From an uncultured Campylobacter sp. (GTDB lineage: Bacteria > Campylobacterota > Campylobacteria > Campylobacterales > Campylobacteraceae), in contig NZ_CALKTC010000012.1 in NCBI RefSeq assembly GCF_937996225.1, positions 1-58,372 on the forward strand: 58,372 nucleotides of DNA, read 5' to 3'. Shown piece by piece: positions 17,664-26,892 of the stretch (its first letter is position 1; the number at the start of each line of letters is the position of its first letter). The notes below the pieces were generated by a model, which had not been told where the DNA came from, did not search any database, and saw only the letters and a program-made list of their open reading frames with translations. A program made the translations under genes and the position numbers.

Positions 17664-17810
17664 TTACCTCAGTAAGAAATAATAAATCACGTATAACCAA
17701 CTTAAAAATCCGTGGATTATCGCCCACATTATGCTTTTATTGACTCCCCATGATAGTGCGACGGCTATGACCGTGCCTAACGTAAATCCACCGATACTAC
17801 CTTTTGACAT
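17664..17810 (-). CDS. Small membrane protein, 48 residues
   Basis: Missed easily because of its length. The ATG at 17810 is preceded by AAGGAG with good spacing, and the frame runs 48 codons to TAA. The product begins MSKGSIGGFTLGTVIAVALS, has a hydrophobic span at about 8-23, a short polar turn (NKS), then a second span with aromatic residues (SWLYVIYYFLL) and a single terminal Arg. A two-helix hairpin in the inner membrane is likely. It lies between valS and ddh on the same strand. Short proteins of this pattern recur in several bacterial groups as I recall it, but the role is unknown. Confidence 0.7.
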   Translation of the reverse strand: MSKGSIGGFTLGTVIAVALSWGVNKSIMWAIIHGFLSWLYVIYYFLLR

Positions 17811-17851
17811 ATTTTTCTCCTTAATTTAAAATTTAAGCTCAAACTAGCGGG

Positions 17852-20467
17852 CTACTCGCCAAACGCCTTTAGCTCGTCGCATACTTTGGCGAATTTTTCC
17901 TGCGCGCTTTGCAACCCTTCGCGGTTTGCGGCGACGACGGCGGCAGGCGCGGAGGAAATAAATTTTTCATTGCCAAGCATTGCAGAGAGCTTTTCGATCT
18001 CTTTTTGCAGCTTTGCTTTTTGCGCGTTAAGGCGCGAAATCACGCCGCTAAGATCGACCCCCTCAAGCGGCACGAAGCTTTCTAAATTCTCGCTTACGTC
18101 GCGGGCGGAATTTGCGATATTTTGCTGCGTAAATTCCACTTCATTTACCTTGGCAAGCGTTTTGATATAATCCGCGGCGGCGCTTAGATCGACTGCGGAT
18201 TTGACGTAGGCTTTGGCTACGCGCACATTGCCGAGCTCGATCGTCGCCTTTGCGCGGCGAATGCTAACGATCGCTTCGATAAGAAGCGAAAATAACTCTT
18301 CGATCCGCTCGTCGCGCTCGCCTGGCCGCGGGTATCTCATCACCATGATGGAGCGCGCGTCTTGCAGCTTCGTGCCGCTTAGCTCCTGATACAGATACTC
18401 GCTTAGAAACGGCATAAACGGGCTTAGCAGCTTCATCGCTTCTTTAAAAATCATCCCTAGCTCGCCTATCGCGGCCTTGTCCGCCTTGCTAAGCTCAATG
18501 CCCCAGTCGCAAAACTCGTCCCAAAAAAACTTATAAAGCTCGGTCGCAGCGTCGTTGAAGCGGTATTCGTCCAAATTTTCCCGCACCGCGCCCACGCAGC
18601 AGTTAAAGCGCGAAAGCATATATTTGCCGAGGCTCGTTTTGATCCGCGCCGCGTCTAAATCGTCAAATTTAGAAGCGTTTAAAAGCAAAAATTTGCTCGC
18701 GTTATAAAGCTTATTCGTAAAATTTCGATATATCAAAAGCTTATCGTCGCTAAGGCGCAGATCGCGCCCCTGCACGCACAAAATCGTAAGCGTAAAGCGC
18801 AAAATATCGGCGCTAAATTCATCGATTTTTAGCAGCGGATCGACTACGTTTTTGCTCGATTTGCTCATCTTTTTGCCGTCTTTGTCCTTAACTAAGGCGT
18901 GCAGATAGATGTCGCGAAACGGCAGCTCGCCCATGGCGTTTTGGCACTGAAACATCATGCGCGCGACCCAGAAAAACAAAATGTCAAAGCCCGTAATCAG
19001 CATGGTATTCGGATAAAATTCGCTCAAATCCTCCTCAAACCACTTCTCGTTTTTTAGCGCCTCGCCGTTGCCCCAGCCAAGCGTGCTGATCGGCCAAAGA
19101 CCGCTTGAAAACCACGTGTCGAGCACGTCGGGATCTTGGGTAAAATTTTTACCGCCGCATTTCGGGCAGACATCGGGATATTCTCGCTCATCCGCCCACT
19201 GATGACCACAGTCGCAGTAAAACACGGGAATTCTATGCCCCCACCACAGCTGGCGACTGATGCACCAGTCCTTCAGCTCGCGCATCCAGGCGTTGAAGCT
19301 GTTGATCCAGTGCTTCGGGAAAAATTCCGCCTCGCCCGCATTTACTCTGGCGATCGCATCTTTTGCGATATCTGCGCGCACGAACCACTGCTGCGAGATG
19401 TACGGCTCGACAACGTTTTTGCAGCGGTAGCAATAGCCGACTTGATTTTCGTAATCCTCGATTTTTTCGATAAAGCCCAGCCTATCAAGCTCTGCTACGA
19501 TCTGATCGCGCGCGGCAAGTCGCTCTAAGCCTTTGAATTTACCGCACTGCTCGTTTAAAACTCCTTTTTCGTCAAAAACGGTGATAAACTCCAGCTCGTG
19601 GCGCTTGCCGACCTCGTAGTCGTTGGTATCGTGCGCCGGCGTGACCTTCACGGCGCCCGTTCCAAAGCTCATATCGACGTATTCGTCGGCGATGATCTCG
19701 ATCTCGCGGCCGATTAGCGGCAACACGACTTTTTTGCCGATCAAATTTTTATAGCGCTCGTCCGCAGGATTTACCATTACGGCGGTATCACCGAAGTAGG
19801 TCTCAGGGCGCGTAGTAGCGACCACGATAAATTTATCTTGTCCGTCCGCAAAGTAATAACGCAAATGATAGAGTTTACCCTTGTTCTCCTTATGCTCTAC
19901 CTCCACGTCGCTTAGCGCGCCGTCGTGCGTGCACCAATTTACCATGTAGTTTCCGCGCACGATGAGCCCCGCGTCGTATAAGCTTACGAAGGCTTTGCGA
20001 ACGGCGTTTTTAAGCCCTTCGTCCATCGTGAAGCGCTGTCTGCTCCACGCGGGCGTGACGCCCAGGCGCTTCATCTGCTTTACGATCTGCCCGCCGCTTT
20101 GCTCTTTCCAGTGCCAAACGTGCTTTAAAAACTCCTCGCGCCCTATCTCTTCTTTTTTAATCCCTTGCGTCAAAAGCTCGCGCTCGACGACGTTTTGCGT
20201 CGCGATGCCTGCGTGGTCTAACCCCGGTTGCCAAAGCGTACGGTAGCCGTCCATTCGCTTGTATCGCGTCATAATGTCTTGCAGCGTATAAGTGAGCGAG
20301 TGCCCGATATGAAGCACTCCGGTGACGTTTGGAGGGGGCATCATAATGCAAAAGTTTTTGCCTTTTTGCTGGATATCTTTATTGCCGTCGATCTCGAAGT
20401 AGCCGCGCTGCTCCCAAATTTTATAAAAGCTCTCCTCTACGGCTTTCGCGTCGTAAAAATCTGCCAT
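17852..20467 (-). CDS. valS: Valyl-tRNA synthetase
   Basis: An 871-residue class I synthetase that charges tRNA-Val. The HIGH motif is in PPNVTGVLHIGHSLTYT near residue 55, and KMSKS is in KDGKKMSKSSKN near 520. The CP1 editing domain lies between (TTRPETYFGDTAVMVNP; GTGAVKVTPAHDTNDYEVG). A zinc-knuckle-like Cys set (YCDCGH...CPKCGG) follows the editing domain near 420-440. The C-terminus carries the coiled-coil arm (LNAQKAKLQKEIEKLSAML). Length and all motifs are normal. Confidence 0.98.
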   Translation of the reverse strand: MADFYDAKAVEESFYKIWEQRGYFEIDGNKDIQQKGKNFCIMMPPPNVTGVLHIGHSLTYTLQDIMTRYKRMDGYRTLWQPGLDHAGIATQNVVERELLTQGIKKEEIGREEFLKHVWHWKEQSGGQIVKQMKRLGVTPAWSRQRFTMDEGLKNAVRKAFVSLYDAGLIVRGNYMVNWCTHDGALSDVEVEHKENKGKLYHLRYYFADGQDKFIVVATTRPETYFGDTAVMVNPADERYKNLIGKKVVLPLIGREIEIIADEYVDMSFGTGAVKVTPAHDTNDYEVGKRHELEFITVFDEKGVLNEQCGKFKGLERLAARDQIVAELDRLGFIEKIEDYENQVGYCYRCKNVVEPYISQQWFVRADIAKDAIARVNAGEAEFFPKHWINSFNAWMRELKDWCISRQLWWGHRIPVFYCDCGHQWADEREYPDVCPKCGGKNFTQDPDVLDTWFSSGLWPISTLGWGNGEALKNEKWFEEDLSEFYPNTMLITGFDILFFWVARMMFQCQNAMGELPFRDIYLHALVKDKDGKKMSKSSKNVVDPLLKIDEFSADILRFTLTILCVQGRDLRLSDDKLLIYRNFTNKLYNASKFLLLNASKFDDLDAARIKTSLGKYMLSRFNCCVGAVRENLDEYRFNDAATELYKFFWDEFCDWGIELSKADKAAIGELGMIFKEAMKLLSPFMPFLSEYLYQELSGTKLQDARSIMVMRYPRPGERDERIEELFSLLIEAIVSIRRAKATIELGNVRVAKAYVKSAVDLSAAADYIKTLAKVNEVEFTQQNIANSARDVSENLESFVPLEGVDLSGVISRLNAQKAKLQKEIEKLSAMLGNEKFISSAPAAVVAANREGLQSAQEKFAKVCDELKAFGE

Positions 20468-20641
20468 TTTCAGCCTTTTTTTAAAATTTTAAATTTTGCG
20501 ATTTTAGCGGAATTTATGTAAAGCGCTCATTAAAGCGTGCCAATTCTGCATTATACAATAAAATGTAGTATTTAAATATATATATAAATATCGAATTTTA
20601 GAATATTTTAGATAAAATTTTAAAAAATCATATAAAAACAC

Positions 20642-20670
20642 TTGACATTAAAAATTCTACCTGCTATAAT
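20642..20670 (+). promoter_or_regulatory. Consensus sigma-70 promoter of metQ
   Basis: TTGACA (20642-20647) and TATAAT (20665-20670) are both perfect and 17 bases apart. The metQ ATG is 30 bases after the -10 box with AAAAGGA between. A full -35 consensus is unusual in Campylobacter. Confidence 0.85.
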
Positions 20671-20700
20671 ACCGCGAAATTTTAACCAAAAGGATTAAAT

Positions 20701-21477
20701 ATGAAGAAATTTCTTCTCGCTTCGCTTCTTAGCGCCAGCGTCGTCAGCTTCGCTCTTGCCGAAAAAATCGTAGTCGCCGCTACTCCGATACCGCATGCCG
20801 AAATTTTAGAGCAGATCAAGCCTGATCTAAAAGCCCAAGGTTACGATCTTGAGGTCAAGGTTTTTAACGACTACGTAACCCCGAACCTCGCTACCGATAG
20901 CGGCGACGTGGATGCCGGATTTTTCCAGCACGTGCCGTATATGGAGGAATTTAACGCCAACAAAGGCACGAAGTTAAAAGCGACCGTGGGCGTACATTTA
21001 GAGCCGATGGGCATCTACAGCCATAAGATTAAAAATTTAAAAGATCTTAAAAACGGTGCCAAAGTTGCCGTGCCGAACGATCCGACTAACGAAAGCCGCG
21101 CTCTTGATCTGCTCGTAGCCGCAGGGCTCATCGAAGTTGATCAAAACGCCAAGCTTCGCACGCCGTTAGATGTCACGAAAAACCCTAAAAATTTAGAAAT
21201 TTTAGAGCTTGAAGGCGCCGCGCTTCCACGCACCCTGGGCGATGTCGATATTGCAGTCATCAACTCAAATTTTGCCTTTAACGCAAATTTAAACCCGATC
21301 AAAGATTCGCTATTTTTAGAAAAGGCTGAGGGCAACCCTTATACAAATGTTATTAGCGTTAAAGAAGGCAACGAAAACAGCCCTAAAATCAAGGCGCTAG
21401 ATAAAGCGATTCAAAGCGAGAAAGTGAAAAAATTTATCGAGACGCAATATAAAGGCGCAATCATCCCGTCGTTTTAA
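20701..21477 (+). CDS. metQ: Methionine-binding periplasmic protein (NlpA/MetQ family)
   Basis: A 258-residue NlpA-family substrate-binding protein. It has a signal peptide ending FALA near residue 20 and then EKIVVAATPIPHAEILEQIK, DYVTPNLATDSGDVDAGFFQH, GAKVAVPNDPTNESRALDLL and GDVDIAVINSNFAF, all typical of MetQ. There is no lipobox Cys at the cleavage site, so it should be a soluble periplasmic protein rather than a lipoprotein. It has its own strong promoter and a good terminator, so it is monocistronic and separate from metN. Methionine is the likely ligand; other NlpA ligands cannot be excluded. Confidence 0.9.
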   Translation: MKKFLLASLLSASVVSFALAEKIVVAATPIPHAEILEQIKPDLKAQGYDLEVKVFNDYVTPNLATDSGDVDAGFFQHVPYMEEFNANKGTKLKATVGVHLEPMGIYSHKIKNLKDLKNGAKVAVPNDPTNESRALDLLVAAGLIEVDQNAKLRTPLDVTKNPKNLEILELEGAALPRTLGDVDIAVINSNFAFNANLNPIKDSLFLEKAEGNPYTNVISVKEGNENSPKIKALDKAIQSEKVKKFIETQYKGAIIPSF

Positions 21478-21491
21478 CTCCCCTCTTTTTA

Positions 21492-21520
21492 AAATTCGGC
21501 GCAGGATTCGCGCCGAATTT
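21492..21520 (+). terminator. Terminator behind metQ
   Basis: A perfect 11-bp stem (aaattcggcgc / gcgccgaattt) with a 7-base loop lies 15 bases behind the metQ stop. The T-run is short (TTT). Confidence 0.75.
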
Positions 21521-21591
21521 GCTAGCATTCGCTATTTTGTTTACTATCTTTTTTTATAATTGCGCGAAATTTACCGAATAAAGGAAAAATA

Positions 21592-22416
21592 ATGAAAAGA
21601 ATTTTATCTTTCAGCTTTGTTGCCGCTATGGCTATATCTTCGCTTAATGCAGGCGTTTTAGCTACTGCAAAAGACGCAAATATCACTATTACGGATGAGG
21701 ATGTCGCACCGTTTTTAGCTCAAGGTATGCAGCACGGCGGACAGGAACCGACCGCCGATGAGAAGAAAAAACTAATCGATGATCTAATCAAATACAAACT
21801 TCTAATCGCAGAGGCGAAAAAATCAGGTATTGAAAACAGCGACGAATATAAACATCAGCTAGAGCTTGCTAAAGATGGCATTGCATTTAATCTATGGCAA
21901 CGCGAGCAAGCTAAAGACGTAAGCGTCAGCGACGAGGAAGCTAAAAAAATTTATGATGAAAATAAACAGAATTTCATGCAACCAGATTCCGTTACCGCAA
22001 GTCATATCTTAGTAGCAGACGAAAAGGCTGCTAAAAACGCGATTGCGAAGCTATCAAAAGTCAAAAAAGAGAATTTAAAAGAGGAATTTAATAAGCTAGC
22101 CAAAGAAATTTCAATCGATCCAAGTGCGAAAGAAAACGGTGGCGATTTGGGCTCTTTTGGCAAAGGGATGATGGTGCCGGAGTTTGAAAAAGCAGCGTTT
22201 GCACTAAAAGATGGTGAGATGAGCAAAACGCCGGTAAAGACACAATTCGGATATCATGTAATCTACAAAGAAAGCAGCAAAAAGGCCGAGACTATGCCGT
22301 TTGAAAAGGTAAAAGATCTCATCAAAAATCAGCTACTTCCAAGCAAAGTAAACAAAAAAATCGATGACAAGGCTAATGAGCTATTCGGCAAACTAAACAT
22401 CGAATACGCAAAATAG
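21592..22416 (+). CDS. peb4: Periplasmic peptidyl-prolyl cis-trans isomerase, PEB4/Cbf2-like
   Basis: A 274-residue SurA-like chaperone. The signal peptide ends LNA near residue 20. A helical N-terminal chaperone part (to about 130) precedes one parvulin domain: SVTASHILVADE, GGDLGSFGKGMMVPEFEKAAF, and TQFGYHVIYKES. The C-terminal helix returns to the chaperone part, as in C. jejuni PEB4, which helps outer-membrane protein assembly and affects adhesion. AAAGGAAA precedes the ATG. It is monocistronic, with its own terminator. Confidence 0.9.
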   Translation: MKRILSFSFVAAMAISSLNAGVLATAKDANITITDEDVAPFLAQGMQHGGQEPTADEKKKLIDDLIKYKLLIAEAKKSGIENSDEYKHQLELAKDGIAFNLWQREQAKDVSVSDEEAKKIYDENKQNFMQPDSVTASHILVADEKAAKNAIAKLSKVKKENLKEEFNKLAKEISIDPSAKENGGDLGSFGKGMMVPEFEKAAFALKDGEMSKTPVKTQFGYHVIYKESSKKAETMPFEKVKDLIKNQLLPSKVNKKIDDKANELFGKLNIEYAK

Positions 22417-22425
22417 TTTAATTTT

Positions 22426-22506
22426 AAGGCGCGAGGCTATTAAATTTATATGCAAGTTCGCTGCGGCGCAACTTGCAGGGATAAATTTTAGCCCGCGCCT
22501 TTGTTT
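22426..22506 (+). terminator. Two-level hairpin terminator behind the PEB4 gene
   Basis: An outer stem (aaggcgcg at 22426-22433 pairing with cgcgcctt at 22494-22501), extended by ggcta/tagcc with a bulge, encloses an inner stem (gcaagtt/aacttgc). TTTGTTTT follows. The structure is larger than a standard terminator. Confidence 0.65.
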
Positions 22507-22649
22507 TATATACGCTAAATTTCGCGAAATTTTAAGCTCACTCTTGTATCGCCGGATTGTTAAATTCTAAACTTATTCGCTCTGCCGATGTTAAATTTTG
22601 CGGAATTTTAAGCGCAGCTGGTTTTTACACATTAAATCAAGGAATTCAA

Positions 22650-23249
22650 ATGCTTTCTAATATCGTAAATTTTATCGTAGAATTTGTCGCGGGCTGGGGA
22701 TACCTTGGCGTTTTTGTGATGATGTTTTTAGAAAGCAGCTTCTTTCCTTTCCCAAGTGAAGTCGTGATGATCCCTGCGGGCTATCTGGCCTCAAAATCGC
22801 AGATGAGCTTTGTTGCGGCATTTGTTTGTGGGCTTGGTGGTAGCATTACCGGCGCGCTGTTTAATTACTATCTATGCTACTTTTTTGGACGTAAGATTAT
22901 CGCTAAATACGGCAAATACGTAGGCATCACCGAGGAGAAATTTGCAAAATTCGAAGCGTTTTTTAACCGCCATGGCGAAATTTCAACGTTTAACTGCCGC
23001 CTAATCCCTGGCATCCGTCAATACATCAGCCTTCCTGCGGGGCTTGCAAAGATGAATGTCGCGCGCTTCGTGCTATTTACCGGGCTTGGAGCTGCGATTT
23101 GGACATTAATACTGATGAGCTTAGGATATTTCATCGGCGAAAACGAGGAGCTAATCAAGCAAGATCTGCATCTAATTACGATCGCTTTGTTCGCCATCGT
23201 CATTATAATCTCGCTTCTATATGTTTATTTTATAAAACGCAAAAAATAG
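22650..23249 (+). CDS. DedA family membrane protein
   Basis: I place the start at the ATG of MLSNIVNFIVEF (199 residues) because AAGGA lies before it; the upstream extension has no support and no membrane character. The sequence shows the DedA core: FLESSFFPFPSEVVMIPAGYLA near the N-terminus, GSITGALFNYYLCYFFGRKI, and the conserved CRLIPGIRQYISLPAGLAKM with its two arginines. DedA proteins are inner-membrane lipid transporters/flippases linked to undecaprenyl phosphate recycling and membrane potential. It is monocistronic. Confidence 0.92.
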   Translation: MLSNIVNFIVEFVAGWGYLGVFVMMFLESSFFPFPSEVVMIPAGYLASKSQMSFVAAFVCGLGGSITGALFNYYLCYFFGRKIIAKYGKYVGITEEKFAKFEAFFNRHGEISTFNCRLIPGIRQYISLPAGLAKMNVARFVLFTGLGAAIWTLILMSLGYFIGENEELIKQDLHLITIALFAIVIIISLLYVYFIKRKK

Positions 23250-23565
23250 TTCCACGCCAGTAAATACAAATACAATGAAAAATTCCGCCTTTACCTCCTT
23301 TAACTTCAAATTTTTCAAATTATAATTTAAGCTAAACAAGAATTTTTATAATTTCACTTTCATAATCTGCGTGCGATACGATATTTCTGTTAAAGTGCAA
23401 TTATGCCTTAGTATCGAATTCCAAAATATTTTTTAAGTAAAATTCTATTTAAAGTCTTAAACAATCATACTAATTTCTAAATTTTAATTTTTCGTTACGT
23501 TTTAAGCTGCTTTTAATACTAAAAGCTTTAAAATTCCATTAACAATTTCAACGAAAGGACTTATT
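23250..23565. other. 316-base AT-rich stretch upstream of aspA
   Basis: No gene is visible. It is rich in AAATTT/AAATTC and AT tracts and should contain the aspA promoter, though no single convincing -10/-35 pair stands out. AAAGGAC at 23554-23560 is the aspA ribosome site. Confidence 0.6.
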
Positions 23566-24972
23566 ATGGCAAAGACCAGAAAAGAACACGATTTCATCGG
23601 TGAATTAGAAATTTCCGACGATTTTTACTACGGTGTGCAAACATTTAGGGCACTAGAGAACTTCCATCTAAGCGGACGAGCGCTCAAAGACTATCCGTTT
23701 TTTATCAAAGCATTTGCGCAAATCAAAAAAGCAGCTGCACTAGCCAATAAAGAGGTCGGCGTCCTAGACGCACAAAAAGCCGATGCGATCGCAAAAGCTT
23801 GCGACAGGCTCATCGCAGGAGAGTTCAGAGATCAATTTGTAGTCGATATGATCCAAGGCGGCGCCGGAACTTCGACGAATATGAATACCAACGAGGTCAT
23901 CACCAACATAGCTTTGGAGAGTATGGGACATAAAAAGGGCGAATACCAATTCCTTCATCCAAACGACCACACAAATTTGGGTCAAAGCACCAACGATACC
24001 TATCCTAGCTCGATCAAAGTCGCCGCTTACGCCAAGCTAACCGATCTACTAAAAGCTATGGAAAATTTGAAAAAAGAGCTTGAAGTTAAAGCCAAAGAAT
24101 ACAAAGATGTCATCAAAATGGGAAGGACGGAGCTTGAGGACGCCGTTCCTACTACTCTTGGAAACACTTTCAACGCTTTTGCTACTTACATCAAAACCGA
24201 TATCGCGCTTATCAAAGCCGCTAGAGAGTCGATGACTTACCTAAATATGGGCGCTACGGCGATTGGTACGGGCATCAACTGCCACCCTGATTACAAAAAC
24301 GTAGTCGAGAAAAAACTAGGCGAAATCACCGGCGTTAAATTTAAAGCCGCAGAGGATTTCATCGCCGCTACGCAAGACACTGCGGACTTCGTCCACGTTA
24401 GTGGCGCATTAAAAACAGCAGCCGTCCGCCTAAGTAAAATCGCAAACGACCTACGTCTTATGAACTCCGGTCCTAGATGCGGACTAGGCGAAATCGAGCT
24501 TCCTAAGATGCAACCAGGCAGCTCCATCATGCCGGGCAAAGTAAACCCAGTCATCGCCGAGGTCGTAGGCGAGGCTTGCTACGAGGTTATCGGCAACGAC
24601 GTTACGATTATGCTTTGCTCAGAGCGCGGAGAATTCGAGCTTAATGCGTTTGAGCCTGGCATCGCATATGCGTTATTTAACTCGATCGTGCTTTTGGAAA
24701 ATGCGATGAATACACTAGCTGAAAAAGCTATCAAACACCTAAAAGCAAACCCTGAAGCTTGCCTAAAATCGGTGTTAAATTCCGTCGGTATCGTTACGGC
24801 GTTTAATCCTTACATTGGCTACGAGAAATCCGCAAGTATCGCCAAAGAGGCACTTCAGACCGGAAAATCTGTCGGCGAAATCTGCCTAGAGCGCGGATAT
24901 TTGAAAAAAGAGGAGATCGATAAGATCCTAGAGCCTAAATCTATGCTCAACCCACATATGAGCAAAAAATAG
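23566..24972 (+). CDS. aspA: Aspartate ammonia-lyase
   Basis: AspA splits aspartate into fumarate and ammonia. The 468-residue protein belongs to the fumarase/aspartase superfamily: it opens with RKEHDFIGELEISDDFYYGVQT, has QGGAGTSTNMNTNEV and HPNDHTNLGQSTNDTYPSS, and the flexible signature loop GSSIMPGKVNP near residue 320. Length is normal. The dicarboxylate transporter gene follows 292 bases later on the same strand, the aspA-dcuA order known from C. jejuni. Together they feed aspartate into fumarate respiration, with succinate exported in exchange. Confidence 0.97.
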   Translation: MAKTRKEHDFIGELEISDDFYYGVQTFRALENFHLSGRALKDYPFFIKAFAQIKKAAALANKEVGVLDAQKADAIAKACDRLIAGEFRDQFVVDMIQGGAGTSTNMNTNEVITNIALESMGHKKGEYQFLHPNDHTNLGQSTNDTYPSSIKVAAYAKLTDLLKAMENLKKELEVKAKEYKDVIKMGRTELEDAVPTTLGNTFNAFATYIKTDIALIKAARESMTYLNMGATAIGTGINCHPDYKNVVEKKLGEITGVKFKAAEDFIAATQDTADFVHVSGALKTAAVRLSKIANDLRLMNSGPRCGLGEIELPKMQPGSSIMPGKVNPVIAEVVGEACYEVIGNDVTIMLCSERGEFELNAFEPGIAYALFNSIVLLENAMNTLAEKAIKHLKANPEACLKSVLNSVGIVTAFNPYIGYEKSASIAKEALQTGKSVGEICLERGYLKKEEIDKILEPKSMLNPHMSKK

Positions 24973-25264
24973 TTCCAAACTAGGTGCGGCGCGGAATTTC
25001 GTCGGTTAATTTAATAGGCGAAATTCCACAAAGTAGAATTCTATTATAATATAGATAAGATTGATCGTGCAGAATTCCGTAGATGCAGAATTTCATCAAG
25101 TTAGATTTAGCTTCCGTGGAGTAAAATTCCACTTGCGAAATTTTAGGATAAAATTCCGCATAGAATTCCGACCACTGAATTATAAAGATAATTCGGATTT
25201 TACCTGCTGAAATCTTTAGAATTCTGCGCGCCGTTAAAAAAATTACTTTATAAGGAGTTTTGCA
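24973..25264. other. aspA-dcuA intergenic region with repeated RAATTC words
   Basis: The 292 bases contain no gene. RAATTY words occur at 24994, 25021, 25036, 25072, 25088, 25124, 25138, 25151 and 25163, often spaced 12-16 or 36 bases. A small inverted repeat gtgga/tccac lies near 25117-25132. AAGGAG at 25252-25257 serves dcuA. Confidence 0.6.
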
Positions 25265-26608
25265 ATGGACTTTATGGTGATATTGCAATTTATCGTTTTG
25301 CTAGGCGGCATCTACCTAGGCGTTAAGCTAGGCGGCATGGGCGTCGGTTATGCAGGCGGCTTGGGCGTTGTCATCCTAGCCATTTTGGGTATGAAGGTCG
25401 ATATGAAGGATATCCCGATTGACGTTATTCTAATTATCGCATCGGTAATCTCCGCGATTACGGCGCTGCAAGTCGCAGGCGGACTTGATTATTTGGTTCA
25501 GGTAGCATCTAAAATTTTAAGGAAAAATCCTAAGCAGATCAACTTCCTAGCGCCTATCGTTACCTATCTACTTACGATACTTGCGGGCACCGGACATACT
25601 GCATTTTCTATGATCCCGGTTATCGTCGAGGTCGCAAAGACGCAGAACATCAAACCTTCCGCTCCTCTTGCGCTCTCGGTCGTTTCATCTCAGGTAGCGA
25701 TCACTGCGAGCCCTATTTCAGCGGCGTTCGTCGCCATGAGCGGCTTGTGCGAGAAGCTAGGCGTTAGCTATCCTAAACTTTTGTTTATCTGCATCTCTAC
25801 TACCTTCGTAGCTATGATCATCACGGCTTTCATCGTAAATAAATTCTACGATCTTGATCTTTCAAAAGACCCTGTTTACAAAGAGAGGCTTTCAAAAGGT
25901 CTTGTAGCCGAGATCAAAGCCGAGGAGTATAAAGAGCCGAAGCCTTATGCGAAAAGATCGGTTGCGATATTTGCTGTCGGCGTTTTGATCGTCGTTTGCT
26001 ATGCGCTTGCGATCTCAAAGAGCGTCGGTTTGGTGGAAAAACCAATCCTTTCAAGAGATAGCGCGATCATCAGCTTTATGCTAACTATCGGCTTTCTTAT
26101 CGCTGTTTTGTGCAAGATCGATACGGGCAAACTGCTCTCTACCAGCACTTTCCAAAGCGGTATGAATGCGTGCATCTGCGTCATCGGTATCGCGTGGCTC
26201 GGTACTACTTTCGTAAACGGTCACATCGACAGCATCAAAGAGGTAGCTAAAAACGTCGTTACGCAGTATCCTTTCGTACTAGCCGTCGCGCTATACTTCC
26301 TAAGCTGCTTGCTATACTCACAGGCTGCGACCACAAAGGTTATGATGCCTGCTGTTGCCGCCGCGCTTGGAATGACTAGCCCTGAAAATTCCGGTCAAAT
26401 TTGGATCTTGGTCGCATCGTTCGCAGCCGTTTCGGGCTTGTTCGTGCTCCCTACCTATCCTACGACGCTCGGCGCGATCGCAATGGACGATACCGGAACA
26501 ACTAGAGTCGGTAAATTTGTATTTAACCACTCATTCTTCCTTCCGGGAACCATTATGGTTGCGCTTTCGGTTGCTCTAGGATTTATCGTAGCTCCTGCGC
26601 TAATCTAA
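25265..26608 (+). CDS. dcuA: Anaerobic C4-dicarboxylate transporter, DcuA/DcuB family
   Basis: A 447-residue inner-membrane exchanger with about ten or more hydrophobic spans. Family motifs include GGIYLGVKLGGMGVGYAGGL near the N-terminus, LTILAGTGHTAFSMIPVI, SSQVAITASPISAAFVAM and the C-terminal LPTYPTTLGAIAMDDTGTTR. Dcu carriers exchange aspartate or fumarate for succinate during fumarate respiration. Placement behind aspA supports aspartate import. I use dcuA for the aspA-linked member; DcuB cannot be fully excluded by reading alone. A strong terminator follows. Confidence 0.93.
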   Translation: MDFMVILQFIVLLGGIYLGVKLGGMGVGYAGGLGVVILAILGMKVDMKDIPIDVILIIASVISAITALQVAGGLDYLVQVASKILRKNPKQINFLAPIVTYLLTILAGTGHTAFSMIPVIVEVAKTQNIKPSAPLALSVVSSQVAITASPISAAFVAMSGLCEKLGVSYPKLLFICISTTFVAMIITAFIVNKFYDLDLSKDPVYKERLSKGLVAEIKAEEYKEPKPYAKRSVAIFAVGVLIVVCYALAISKSVGLVEKPILSRDSAIISFMLTIGFLIAVLCKIDTGKLLSTSTFQSGMNACICVIGIAWLGTTFVNGHIDSIKEVAKNVVTQYPFVLAVALYFLSCLLYSQAATTKVMMPAVAAALGMTSPENSGQIWILVASFAAVSGLFVLPTYPTTLGAIAMDDTGTTRVGKFVFNHSFFLPGTIMVALSVALGFIVAPALI

Positions 26609-26627
26609 GATTAGTATTCCTTTCATT

Positions 26628-26653
26628 TGCGCCGAATTTTTCGGCGCATTTTT
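26628..26653 (+). terminator. Strong intrinsic terminator behind dcuA
   Basis: A perfect 9-bp stem (tgcgccgaa / ttcggcgca) with a 3-base loop is followed directly by TTTTT, 20 bases behind the dcuA stop. Confidence 0.88.
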
Positions 26654-26892
26654 CATACCATTTAAAATTTTTAATACAATTTAATAGATAAAATTCTATC
26701 GATTTTGGGGCCTGCCGTATTTGCTTATAAATTTAACTTCTAATCGCATGCAAAAAACTACAAGTCTTCCGGTAGTATTTGAGTGGAAGTAAAAATTTTA
26801 TTTGAAATTTCATATCCATATTATGCTAGATGATAAATCAAAATTTCAGCCAAAAAACATATAATGTAAGAAATTTAAAACAAGGATAAAAT

